Shown here: piece by piece, positions 7,367 to 14,338 of the stretch
Position numbering within the stretch: the first letter of the stretch is position 1
Layout: each line of letters starts with the position of its first letter
Virus record (IMG/VR): IMGVR_UViG_3300050020_000079
Span: 1 to 21,097 of that record
DNA from: a virus
Reading direction: 5' to 3' (one strand)
Length of the DNA stretch: 21,097 bases
Program-made: the position numbers and the translations under genes
The notes under the pieces: model-generated
The model's input: the letters and a program-made list of their open reading frames with translations, nothing else
Database searches by the model: none
What the model was told of the DNA's origin: nothing

Positions 7367-7909
7367 ATGGCTAATCCCACAACGCAGACGTTCGTGAAAG
7401 ATACCGCGCCGACGCCGCCTGTTCGCAGAGTTCTGACGGTGTACGAGCGCGAGTCTTTGAAGCAAGCCGCGAACGTGTACGGTGCGGGTCAGGTCGCAAG
7501 CGAGAATTTCAGCAACGGCGCGATGGGTGCGTCTCCTACCAACGTGCCGTGGATGCGGACGAATCGGGTCCGGTTGAACGAGCAGCAGAGGAACGTGATG
7601 AAGGTTCTGGAAGATGGTACGCCCGAACCCACGAATCCTGACGAGCGGGACAAGCTGGCGCGTCGATCCACCGCGTTGCTGGAGCAGTTCAAGCCGTTTA
7701 TTCAGACGCGCAGAGAAATCCGCTCGCACTCGCACCGCGATCCTGATTTCATGAGCGCTCTCAAGAAAGCTGGCGACTGGACCAAGCCGCAGAAGGAACT
7801 GGGCGGTCGTAGCCCCCAGGAAGTCGAGGAAGAGTACAAGAATATCTGCCGCCGACTTGACCCGGAGAACCCGGACGCAGGGAATATCGAAGAGTTTCGA
7901 CCGAAGTAG
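7367..7909 (+). CDS. Hypothetical head-region protein
   Basis: A 180-residue charged, soluble protein with one Cys and no signal peptide or membrane segment. AGGAG lies 9 nt before the ATG. The N-terminal 20 residues are Thr/Pro-rich, the centre is helical, and the last third is acidic/basic helix (SPQEVEEEYKNICRRL). It follows the coat gene and precedes the first exported protein, so it probably belongs to the head module (completion or internal protein). No family recognised. The 41-base gap before it (7326-7366) contains only this ribosome site and an AT-rich stretch. Confidence 0.76.
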   Translation: MANPTTQTFVKDTAPTPPVRRVLTVYERESLKQAANVYGAGQVASENFSNGAMGASPTNVPWMRTNRVRLNEQQRNVMKVLEDGTPEPTNPDERDKLARRSTALLEQFKPFIQTRREIRSHSHRDPDFMSALKKAGDWTKPQKELGGRSPQEVEEEYKNICRRLDPENPDAGNIEEFRPK

Positions 7910-7913
7910 ACGC

Positions 7914-7919
7914 AGGAGG
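7914..7919 (+). promoter_or_regulatory. RBS fixing a TTG start at 7926
   Basis: A full AGGAGG six bases before TTG 7926. The only upstream ATG in this frame (7857) would overlap the previous gene and put 23 Arg-rich residues ahead of an otherwise perfect signal peptide. Confidence 0.7.
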
Positions 7920-7925
7920 AATACC

Positions 7926-8984
7926 TTGAACAGATTTCTGACCGCCATCGTCTCCCTTGCTCTACTCTGCGGTGTCGCGGATGCTCGCCTGCTGGGTGTC
8001 AACCCGACTGGAGTGACCGGCGACATCCTTTGCAATGGTGGTAGCCCGACTGGGACCAACAACGAGATTTGCCACGACTACCTGGGCGACTGGGGGCCGA
8101 CTTCCGTGGGTGGCTCTCAGACTCTTGGGACCTCCGCGTTCCCTTGGGATGGTATTTATCTTGGCTCCAACCCGTCAACTCCTCTTCCCGCCTTCCAGAT
8201 GAATGGTTCAGTCAGCACTACGACGATTGCGACGACCAACCTTGGATTCTCTGAATTCATCGCGGTCAGCCCCTCGGGCGCGTTCCTCGCTCTCTGCATC
8301 AGCACGGGCGGCGTGGGCGGTTCCGTACTAGTTTCCGATGGCGTCACTGCCTGCTACGGCGCAACGTTCGCGGCGGCGGCTGGCGCGGGGTCCATTCTTG
8401 GCGTGGATACGTTCTACACTCTGTTAAGCACCGGGGGAGCCCCATCATCGTTGACGCTCACGAACTCCACGGTGTCAATCAACGCCGGTTCGTCTGGCGC
8501 GTCTTACACGAACACGGCCAGCACGGTGACTGGACTTGCCGTGACGCCGATCTCAGCCGCTGACGTCGCGGCGTTCAACGCGGCCACCACCACAATCGCG
8601 GCCATGGCTTGCGCGACCACGCAGACCGGGACGTTGGCTGGGGCCACGCTCCAGCCCGGTGTTGCCTGCTTCACCGCTGCGGCCACCCTTACCGGAGTCC
8701 TCACTCTCAACGGTGGACCCAGCAGCCTCTTCGTTATCAAGTCTGGAACGGGCGGTTCGGGAGCATTGACTGGGACCAACCTCACGGTCGTCTTGACTGG
8801 CGGTGCCAAGCCCGGGAACGTCTACTGGTACACTCCCAGTGCCGCAACGTTCACTGATACGACGATCAGCGGGAACATCCTGTCGGGAACTAGCGTGACT
8901 TTGACCCGTGTGACTCTGATCGGTCGCGCGTTCGCGGCGGGAACGGTCACTGGGACGAACGTCATCGCCAGCGCACCGCAATAA
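7926..8984 (+). CDS. Secreted protein with DUF3494 ice-binding-like domain
   Basis: 352 residues from TTG 7926. Residues 1-20 are a Sec signal peptide (MNRFLTAIVSLALLCGVADA, likely cut after ADA). Residues about 21-160 are a Gly/Ser/Thr-rich beta region with phage-structural flavour (SAFPWDGIYLG). Residues about 162-352 match the DUF3494 ice-binding fold: FYTLLS start, a helix AADVAAFNAATTTIAAM, then GTLAGATLQPGVACF, LTGVLTLNGGPSSLFVIK, GNVYWYTPSAATF, GNILSGTSVTLT and GRAFAAGTVT. In this family a long helix packs along a three-sided beta-solenoid that can bind ice or act in adhesion. The mature chain has six Cys; C229 and C248 could clamp helix to solenoid. It follows the head genes, so it may be a virion or host-surface protein. 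The domain is confident; ice binding is not shown. Confidence 0.85.
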   Translation: MNRFLTAIVSLALLCGVADARLLGVNPTGVTGDILCNGGSPTGTNNEICHDYLGDWGPTSVGGSQTLGTSAFPWDGIYLGSNPSTPLPAFQMNGSVSTTTIATTNLGFSEFIAVSPSGAFLALCISTGGVGGSVLVSDGVTACYGATFAAAAGAGSILGVDTFYTLLSTGGAPSSLTLTNSTVSINAGSSGASYTNTASTVTGLAVTPISAADVAAFNAATTTIAAMACATTQTGTLAGATLQPGVACFTAAATLTGVLTLNGGPSSLFVIKSGTGGSGALTGTNLTVVLTGGAKPGNVYWYTPSAATFTDTTISGNILSGTSVTLTRVTLIGRAFAAGTVTGTNVIASAPQ

Positions 8985-8995
8985 CCGGAGCCAAC

Positions 8996-9439
8996 ATGAA
9001 CGCCCGACGACTTGGCCTACTACTCGGGCTGGCTGTTTTGGCTGCCTGGGGATCGCGCGAAGCCTATGCCGCGGACAAGCACGACTACTTCATCCAGCCA
9101 AACACGCTGGCGGTTGCTCTGACGGGTGGAGATACACCTAACACGTACTCTGTCTCCTGCTCATCCAACACGCCCACAGCCGGAGCGACTCAACTGCGTC
9201 CTGCCGTCACTGACCGCTCGCGTCGCAAGGTCTGTTTCGCCAACCGAGGCAACGTGACCGTCGTCATCGGTAGCTCAACGGTCGCCGCGTCCGACTACTA
9301 CGTTCTAGGCGAGGCGACAAGCACCGCAGTCTCGTCCCAGTACTGCACGAACGCCTCGGGGGCGTACTACTGCGCGCCCAACCTCGGCAACGGCGCTCAG
9401 ACCGTGGTGATAATCGAAGAGATGCAGTCGGTTCCCTAG
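8996..9439 (+). CDS. Small secreted beta-rich protein
   Basis: 147 residues. Residues 1-25 form a signal peptide with a two-Arg start, Leu/Ala core and AYA|AD cleavage site. The mature part is beta-rich with four Cys (in VSCSS, KVCFAN, QYCTN and YYCAP). The segment RRKVCFANRGNVTVVIG resembles small beta-sandwich domains of phage surface proteins (a basic residue, then hydrophobic-x-N-x-G and V-x-IG). CGGAG lies 5 nt before the ATG. It follows the DUF3494 protein and may be a partner of it or a virion surface component. Not assigned to a family. Confidence 0.78.
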   Translation: MNARRLGLLLGLAVLAAWGSREAYAADKHDYFIQPNTLAVALTGGDTPNTYSVSCSSNTPTAGATQLRPAVTDRSRRKVCFANRGNVTVVIGSSTVAASDYYVLGEATSTAVSSQYCTNASGAYYCAPNLGNGAQTVVIIEEMQSVP

Positions 9440-9446
9440 GAGTCTC

Positions 9447-9887
9447 ATGAAATTCCTCGCTCTCGTCGTGTTGCTGGCGTCCCAGGTCCTGGCCGCTCCG
9501 TACTTCCGGCCTCTTGACTACCAACACCCCAAGCCTGTATTCGGCGCGTTAATTGCCCCTGAGGCGTTGGGACAGAGCGAGGCGTCGTCGTTGCTTCCCC
9601 TCATCACCCACAGCCCCAAGGATGGTTGCTTGCTCCCCACCATCGTCTGCGAGGACTGGACGCCGCTGGCGGTTGGTGCGTCGATGAACGCGGGGAAAAT
9701 CACTCTCATCGTCGCCCCCCTCGCCAATGTCGTCCCGTGGATTCAGTCTGCGGTTCAGAATGCGACTGGGAAAACGTATGTAAAAAACCCTTCTGTGACG
9801 ATTTCCGCTGGGCCTGCGCTTGAGTACAAGCAAACCACCAACAAGGGCTACCTGAGAATCTTCACAGGGTTGGCGCTGAACTTCTAA
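9447..9887 (+). CDS. Small secreted protein with OMP-like C-terminus
   Basis: 146 residues. Signal peptide 1-16 (MKFLALVVLLASQVLA, cut before APYF). The mature chain has two Cys eight residues apart (DGCLLPTIVCEDW). The last 30 residues read as a beta hairpin, SVTISAGPALEYKQ, a short turn, then YLRIFTGLALNF, ending in Phe with alternating hydrophobics. That resembles the C-terminal beta-signal of outer-membrane proteins, though 130 mature residues allow only a small barrel. It could equally be a soluble periplasmic protein. AGGAG (9438-9442) overlaps the previous stop. Confidence 0.78.
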   Translation: MKFLALVVLLASQVLAAPYFRPLDYQHPKPVFGALIAPEALGQSEASSLLPLITHSPKDGCLLPTIVCEDWTPLAVGASMNAGKITLIVAPLANVVPWIQSAVQNATGKTYVKNPSVTISAGPALEYKQTTNKGYLRIFTGLALNF

Positions 9888-9888
9888 A

Positions 9889-10044
9889 ATGGACGTTTCA
9901 ACTCCACAGGCCCTTGCCGATCTAGTCAAAATGGTGGGATTCCCCATCATGTGCGCGGCCTATTTCATGTGGAAGGATAAGACGTTCACACAGAAGATTT
10001 CCGACGACCTCGCAGCCATCAGAGAACACACAAAAGTGATATGA
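9889..10044 (+). CDS. Small YvrJ-like membrane protein
   Basis: 51 residues (MDVSTPQALADLVKMVGFPI...). One membrane segment around GFPIMCAAYFMW (residues 17-28) is followed by a charged helix ending in DDLAAIREHTKVI. The layout (short lead, G-F-P-I, one membrane helix, then amphipathic helix) matches the small YvrJ family found in Gram-positive genomes and phages, whose role is unclear and sometimes suggested to be holin-like. The ATG lies one base after the preceding stop, and the TGA overlaps the next gene (ATGA). Family call is moderate; a holin role is only a possibility. Confidence 0.58.
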   Translation: MDVSTPQALADLVKMVGFPIMCAAYFMWKDKTFTQKISDDLAAIREHTKVI

Positions 10045-10163
10045 ACCCGACAAACGTTGGAATTGTTATCCTACTCGCCCTGGTGTTGGTGTCCGAGGTC
10101 CAGATGTGGAAGCGAAAGGCTCAGATGTCCAAGAAGTCAGTCAAAGAATCTCGCTGGGTATGA
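10041..10163 (+). CDS. 40-residue single-pass membrane protein
   Basis: MNPTNVGIVILLALVLVSEV followed by a basic tail (WKRKAQMSKKSVKESRWV). One hydrophobic segment (about residues 6-18) and a strongly positive C-terminus predict N-out, C-in single-pass topology. It overlaps the YvrJ-like gene by four bases and ends five bases before the adaptor start, so it fits the operon, but the ribosome site is weak. Function unknown; small lysis or membrane-remodelling proteins look like this. Confidence 0.48.
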   Translation: MNPTNVGIVILLALVLVSEVQMWKRKAQMSKKSVKESRWV

Positions 10164-10167
10164 AATT

Positions 10168-10884
10168 ATGCGGAGAGCGCGGAGTTTAGTCGCAACCATC
10201 GTACTCGCGCTATTAGCGTCGGCACCCTGTCGCGCGGCGGAAAATCTTACCCAGCTAATCGCAGACGTTCGCAATCTCACTCTGGACGGTGCTTCCGCTA
10301 CCCGCCAGCACTTCACGGACTCCCAGATCACCGTATTCCTCAACCAAGGTCAGCGCGAGGCTATGGCTGGCAGCAGATGCCTCCAGCAGACGGCCGAGTT
10401 TACTCTTGTGCCGGGAACGACGTACTACCCTCTTCCTACGAACTACAACGTCATCGAGCGAGTTACGATTGGACTGAAATCCATCCCCCAGATGACGCCT
10501 GCGGCCCTCGACTCCCAATCTCTCGGATGGCAGGCGGCGACCGGATACCCCAACCGCTACTTCATCAACTTCTCGTCGCGCGGTTTGATTGGATTCGCGC
10601 CTTGGCCTGCGGCCTCCACTGACACCGACATCATCAAAGTCGATTTCGATGTGTCGGCCAACGACTTGGTGGCACCGACGGACGTTCCTTTCAACGGGAT
10701 CAACGAGTTGCAAGACTACCAACACATCCTTGCCTACTGGGCCGCGTCCACCATCGAGCAGATCGACCAGCAACCGGGCCGGGCGGGCTACTATCTGACA
10801 CTATTCCAGGCAGTTGGCGGTCAATTCTCCAAGAAATGCCGGGACCTGACCAACTACAGGCCCAACGCGAGTGGCGCACCGTGA
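10168..10884 (+). CDS. Head-tail adaptor (gp4-like) with a signal peptide
   Basis: 238 residues from ATG 10168. Residues 1-23 are a signal peptide (MRRARSL, hydrophobic core, CRA|AEN). The mature part reads like podovirus adaptor/tail-tubular-A proteins: LTQLIADVRNLTLD, HFTDSQITVFLNQGQREA, LVPGTTYYPLPTNYNVIERV, and a helical C-terminus that includes YQHILAYWAASTIEQID. This class forms a ring beneath the portal. A signal peptide on such a protein is unexpected, since the portal is in the cytoplasm. Two Cys in the mature chain. An upstream in-frame start (10057) would cross two small genes and bury the signal. Its stop overlaps the next start (GTGA). Confidence 0.82.
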   Translation: MRRARSLVATIVLALLASAPCRAAENLTQLIADVRNLTLDGASATRQHFTDSQITVFLNQGQREAMAGSRCLQQTAEFTLVPGTTYYPLPTNYNVIERVTIGLKSIPQMTPAALDSQSLGWQAATGYPNRYFINFSSRGLIGFAPWPAASTDTDIIKVDFDVSANDLVAPTDVPFNGINELQDYQHILAYWAASTIEQIDQQPGRAGYYLTLFQAVGGQFSKKCRDLTNYRPNASGAP

Positions 10885-13763
10885 AATGGCTCCTACTCCT
10901 AGCCCTCGCCTCGCCAGTTCTCGCGCAAACTCCTAGCGCGACGGAGCAAACCATCGACGTTGGTGGTGGGCAGTCGGGTGGCATCCAGATGTGCGGGTTG
11001 ATTACTCGATTCCCCGGCGACATCATCTCGCCCAACTGCTTCCAGCAGTCAACCAACATCCTGTCGGACAGAACCGGGACGATGACTCGGCGTCTCGGCT
11101 ACGCGCAACAGAACCAGACTGCCTGCGAGGGTTCCGCGCCCATTCGCGGCATGTGGCCGTTTTTCCTGCAGAACGGCGTCCAGTACCTCGTGATGTTCTC
11201 GTCAACCTCGATGTTCTATTCCCCTGGCGATGGTTCATGTACGCCAATTCCCGGCCTCCATAGCGTTTTATCGCCCACCGCCACCATGGAATGCGTCCAG
11301 GCGCTCGGGCAACTCTGGTGCGCGGATGGCGTCGATCCAGTGTTCGCCACCACCGTTACGTCCACCCAGGCCGTCACGCAAGCCCCGATTGGCTCTCATA
11401 TTGGCACATTCCGCAACCGAATCCTGGTTTCTGGAGTCCCCGGGGTTGGGCCGAACGGAGCAGGGTCGGCTGTCTACCTGTCGGGAGAACTTAACGGGCT
11501 CGATTACACAATCCCTGCGGTTCAATTAACCACCTCCCCCGCTATCATCCAGGTGAACGGGACGAATGATGGTCTTGCGGTGAACTGCCTGATGGGGGAG
11601 TTCCAGAACCAGTTTCTAATCGGTCGGCCGTACGATCTATGGGGATTGTCGGGCTACGACCTGTCCGACTTCGCACTACGCAAGATTTCCAGCCAGATCG
11701 GATGCCTGGAGCCCAGAAGCGTCCAAGAAGTCACCAACGTCCTCTACTGGCTGTCGTATCGCGGGGTGGAAGGGCTCTCTGGCACCCAGATCAACCGCGT
11801 GTCCTACCCAATCGACTCGCAAATCCTCCCCATCATCACGACTGCGAAAAATACGCTGACGCAGACGTTGACGACTCAGGCAGATTGGCAGTCTGGGAAT
11901 TTGACCGCCTCTGGTCCCGGCGCACCAATTTCGGCCACCATCTCTCCTGGTGACTTGGTGCCATCGTCGGCAACTTTCGTGGACAACACAACATCCACTT
12001 ATGTAAATGGAACGCTAGTCAACGTTTCGACTCGGGGATCATCTTCGTTGGCCTTGTCGATATCCACGGGCTCTGTTTTCGATCCAAACTTAACGGGAAC
12101 TGGTTGGATTTCTTCATCTACTCCCCCATCAGGGTTGCCTTGGGTTCTGAACGCCTCTAATGGATCGGTTATTCCGTTATCGGGCGGAGCTACAGTACAG
12201 TGTCCAAATGGTGAAGCAATATGCGCGTATACACAGATTGTTGGTGGTTCTAATGCCACCTGTTCCGCGAACACCAGCAATGTGTTTGCCTGTATTTATG
12301 ATGGAGCGACATACGCGGGTCTTGGAAATTTCAATACTTCTTCGTCTCTAAATTCGTCAATGAACATAGCATCAGTCGAAAAGTCGTCATCAATAATTAT
12401 CGCGTTCTCTAAGTTTACGCCCACATGCGAATACCCGTTCACGCTTACCCGTGCCTTCCAAAAGAATACAACGCCTATCGGTTTCAACCTTGTTGTGGAT
12501 TCGACTAGAACATGTAGCGGCAGCGGCCCTCAGTGCGGAGGTGGTAGCAACACGTGCCAATTTATAAGCGTTTCAAATGTAAGAGTTTCTTCCTATTCTC
12601 CGACAGGGACATATACGTCGTCTGCCTTCGACACCACCTTCTCAACCCCGATCATCGGACCCCCATTCATTGTCGCTTATACCAGCTCCTCAGTCGCGGC
12701 CCTCACTTATACGAATGAGAATTCAAGCGATGGGATATCCTGGAGTGCGCCGGTCGCCCTCAGCACTGCAGGTCCATCTCTTTCTGGAAAACGCTACTGG
12801 CGGTATCTTGAGAATTTCACGACATCGAATGGGACGACAACAGCAATCTCCAATGGGTTGGTCACTGAGGCCGAGACAACGGGTTACTACATCACTCCCT
12901 GTATCCTGGTCGCCTCGCCAACATCATTCGGGAACCTCATCGTCAATGGTGTGACTAATGGAGGATCGTTCACCTTCTGGGTGGCGACTGGAGCGACCTG
13001 CGGGTTGGCGACCGCAACCAATGCGCCGTGGGTTCTCCAGACTGCTAATGCTGGAATAACGGTATCGACGGGCTCCACCTACATCGCGGCGAGGATTTTA
13101 TTCAACGTCGATGTGGCGACAGAGGTGCCGACGCTCAACGACATCACCTTCACCTGGGTCAGTGGAGCGTTTAGGCCAGCGACGACCTCTGCCCGATGGG
13201 ATGACAGGTATTTGCTTTTCTTCACCACCAGCACATCGGTCACTGCGGCCAACGACCACATCTTTATCTACGACCAGAACCAGAAGTGGCAGCTGTGGGA
13301 CGATGAGCCTGCGGCGTCAGCCACGCTATATCTCAACAGGCTGTATACGGGCGACTCTGGGCCTACCGGTCTTTTCTACCAGCAAGACATCGGCCAGTCC
13401 GACAACGGCAACCCCTTCACCATGACGTTCCAAACCGCCGACTTCGATGGTGGCGATCCGAACATGCGGAAGCAGTTCACGCGGGCGTACATGATGCTCG
13501 GAGCGCCAAGTGGGAGCAACGGGACGGCGACGTTGAACTGCACCTACACTATTGATGGTTCGGCAAACACCTATCCGCTGGGAAACGTGGTGTTAAATGA
13601 ATCCCCCGAGAACACTGGGTATTTTGTAGCCAAACTTCCATTCCCAGCATCGCAACCGTCAACTGGACATTGGCTTTCTATGACCTGCGGGGCATCCGGG
13701 CTTGTGGGCCCCATTGCGATACACCGGATACGCCTGGTATACTCTAGTCTCAGCTGGGACTGA
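10881..13763 (+). CDS. Tail-tubular-B-like protein with a signal peptide
   Basis: 960 residues from GTG 10881, which overlaps the adaptor stop (GTGA). Signal peptide 1-15 (MKWLLLLALASPVLA|QT). Residues about 20-340 match podovirus tail-tube/stabilisation proteins: QQSTNILSDRTGTMTRRLGY, QALGQLWCADGVDPVF, HIGTFRNRILVSGVPG, LRKISSQIGCLEPRSV and NVLYWLSYRGVEGLSG. The C-terminal third returns to the family pattern (ARWDDRYLLFF, HIFIYDQNQKWQLWDD). Such proteins form the tail nozzle below the adaptor. Residues about 370-580 are a Cys- and Ser-rich insert coded by more AT-rich DNA. Twenty Cys in the mature chain, far above what a cytoplasmic tail protein needs, suggests disulfides. The start at 10836 is rejected because it would put 15 polar residues ahead of the signal. 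Confidence 0.86.
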   Translation: MKWLLLLALASPVLAQTPSATEQTIDVGGGQSGGIQMCGLITRFPGDIISPNCFQQSTNILSDRTGTMTRRLGYAQQNQTACEGSAPIRGMWPFFLQNGVQYLVMFSSTSMFYSPGDGSCTPIPGLHSVLSPTATMECVQALGQLWCADGVDPVFATTVTSTQAVTQAPIGSHIGTFRNRILVSGVPGVGPNGAGSAVYLSGELNGLDYTIPAVQLTTSPAIIQVNGTNDGLAVNCLMGEFQNQFLIGRPYDLWGLSGYDLSDFALRKISSQIGCLEPRSVQEVTNVLYWLSYRGVEGLSGTQINRVSYPIDSQILPIITTAKNTLTQTLTTQADWQSGNLTASGPGAPISATISPGDLVPSSATFVDNTTSTYVNGTLVNVSTRGSSSLALSISTGSVFDPNLTGTGWISSSTPPSGLPWVLNASNGSVIPLSGGATVQCPNGEAICAYTQIVGGSNATCSANTSNVFACIYDGATYAGLGNFNTSSSLNSSMNIASVEKSSSIIIAFSKFTPTCEYPFTLTRAFQKNTTPIGFNLVVDSTRTCSGSGPQCGGGSNTCQFISVSNVRVSSYSPTGTYTSSAFDTTFSTPIIGPPFIVAYTSSSVAALTYTNENSSDGISWSAPVALSTAGPSLSGKRYWRYLENFTTSNGTTTAISNGLVTEAETTGYYITPCILVASPTSFGNLIVNGVTNGGSFTFWVATGATCGLATATNAPWVLQTANAGITVSTGSTYIAARILFNVDVATEVPTLNDITFTWVSGAFRPATTSARWDDRYLLFFTTSTSVTAANDHIFIYDQNQKWQLWDDEPAASATLYLNRLYTGDSGPTGLFYQQDIGQSDNGNPFTMTFQTADFDGGDPNMRKQFTRAYMMLGAPSGSNGTATLNCTYTIDGSANTYPLGNVVLNESPENTGYFVAKLPFPASQPSTGHWLSMTCGASGLVGPIAIHRIRLVYSSLSWD

Positions 13764-13764
13764 A

Positions 13765-14337
13765 ATGCCATATAAAGATAAGGAAAAAGAACGGGCGTGT
13801 AAGAGGGAATCCGCTAGAAGAATGCGGAAACTCCATCCTGGGCGGTATCGCCGTTCCGTAGAAGAAAATAAAATTTACTACCTAAAAAACAAAGATCGGA
13901 TAAGAGAGCGTGGACGTTCTCCAGAAATCCGTAAACGAAATACGGAAAATCATCGAAAGTATGTTTTAAAAAACAAGGAGAATGTGTACGCCAAGAGAAG
14001 AGAGTGGGAGTTAAAAAATAGAGAGCGATGCAAAGAAGTGAATGCATTGTGGAATAAAAATAATCGCTTGAAACTGAAGTCGTATTGGCGCTTAAATGGA
14101 TCGAAACGAAGGGCTTTAAAATTAAGTGGTATGCTACCCGGTTACGAAAAAGAAATCGCTTTGATTTACAGAAAGTCATCTATAATGACCAATATAACTG
14201 GCGTCCAGTACTCCGTCGATCACATATGGCCTCTTCAAGGGAAGCAGGCGTCTGGTCTTCACGTTCCATGGAATCTACAGGTCATGCGTTTGTCTGAGAA
14301 CTGCCAGAAGCACAACTCCGAACCAGTGGGAGTCTAA
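13765..14337 (+). CDS. Second HNH endonuclease, AT-rich
   Basis: 190 residues, starting one base after the tail gene stop. Residues 1-125 are a Lys/Arg/Asn-rich helical arm with repeating Y-x-K/N-x patterns (KIYYLKNKDRIRERG, RKYVLKNKENVY, WELKNRERCKE), probably DNA binding. The HNH core has V-D152-H153-IWPLQGKQ, then GLHVPWNLQVM and a final N-C-x-KHN. This is a common phage HNH subtype (DHxxPLxG...GLHVPWNLQ) and differs from the HNH at 5858. The gene is clearly AT-rich compared with both neighbours, a sign of recent acquisition. It separates the tail-tube gene from the ejection-protein genes. Confidence 0.87.
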   Translation: MPYKDKEKERACKRESARRMRKLHPGRYRRSVEENKIYYLKNKDRIRERGRSPEIRKRNTENHRKYVLKNKENVYAKRREWELKNRERCKEVNALWNKNNRLKLKSYWRLNGSKRRALKLSGMLPGYEKEIALIYRKSSIMTNITGVQYSVDHIWPLQGKQASGLHVPWNLQVMRLSENCQKHNSEPVGV

Positions 14338-14338
14338 A

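Noticed and set aside
7926-7985. Lipoprotein reading of the DUF3494 protein (Cys15 in the leader)
   Set aside because: The residues before Cys (ALLC) do not fit a lipobox, and a good ADA signal peptidase I site follows at residue 20.
7322-8062. Antisense open frame spanning two + strand genes
   Set aside because: Crosses the 7367 and 7926 genes, Arg-rich, no start signal; shadow.
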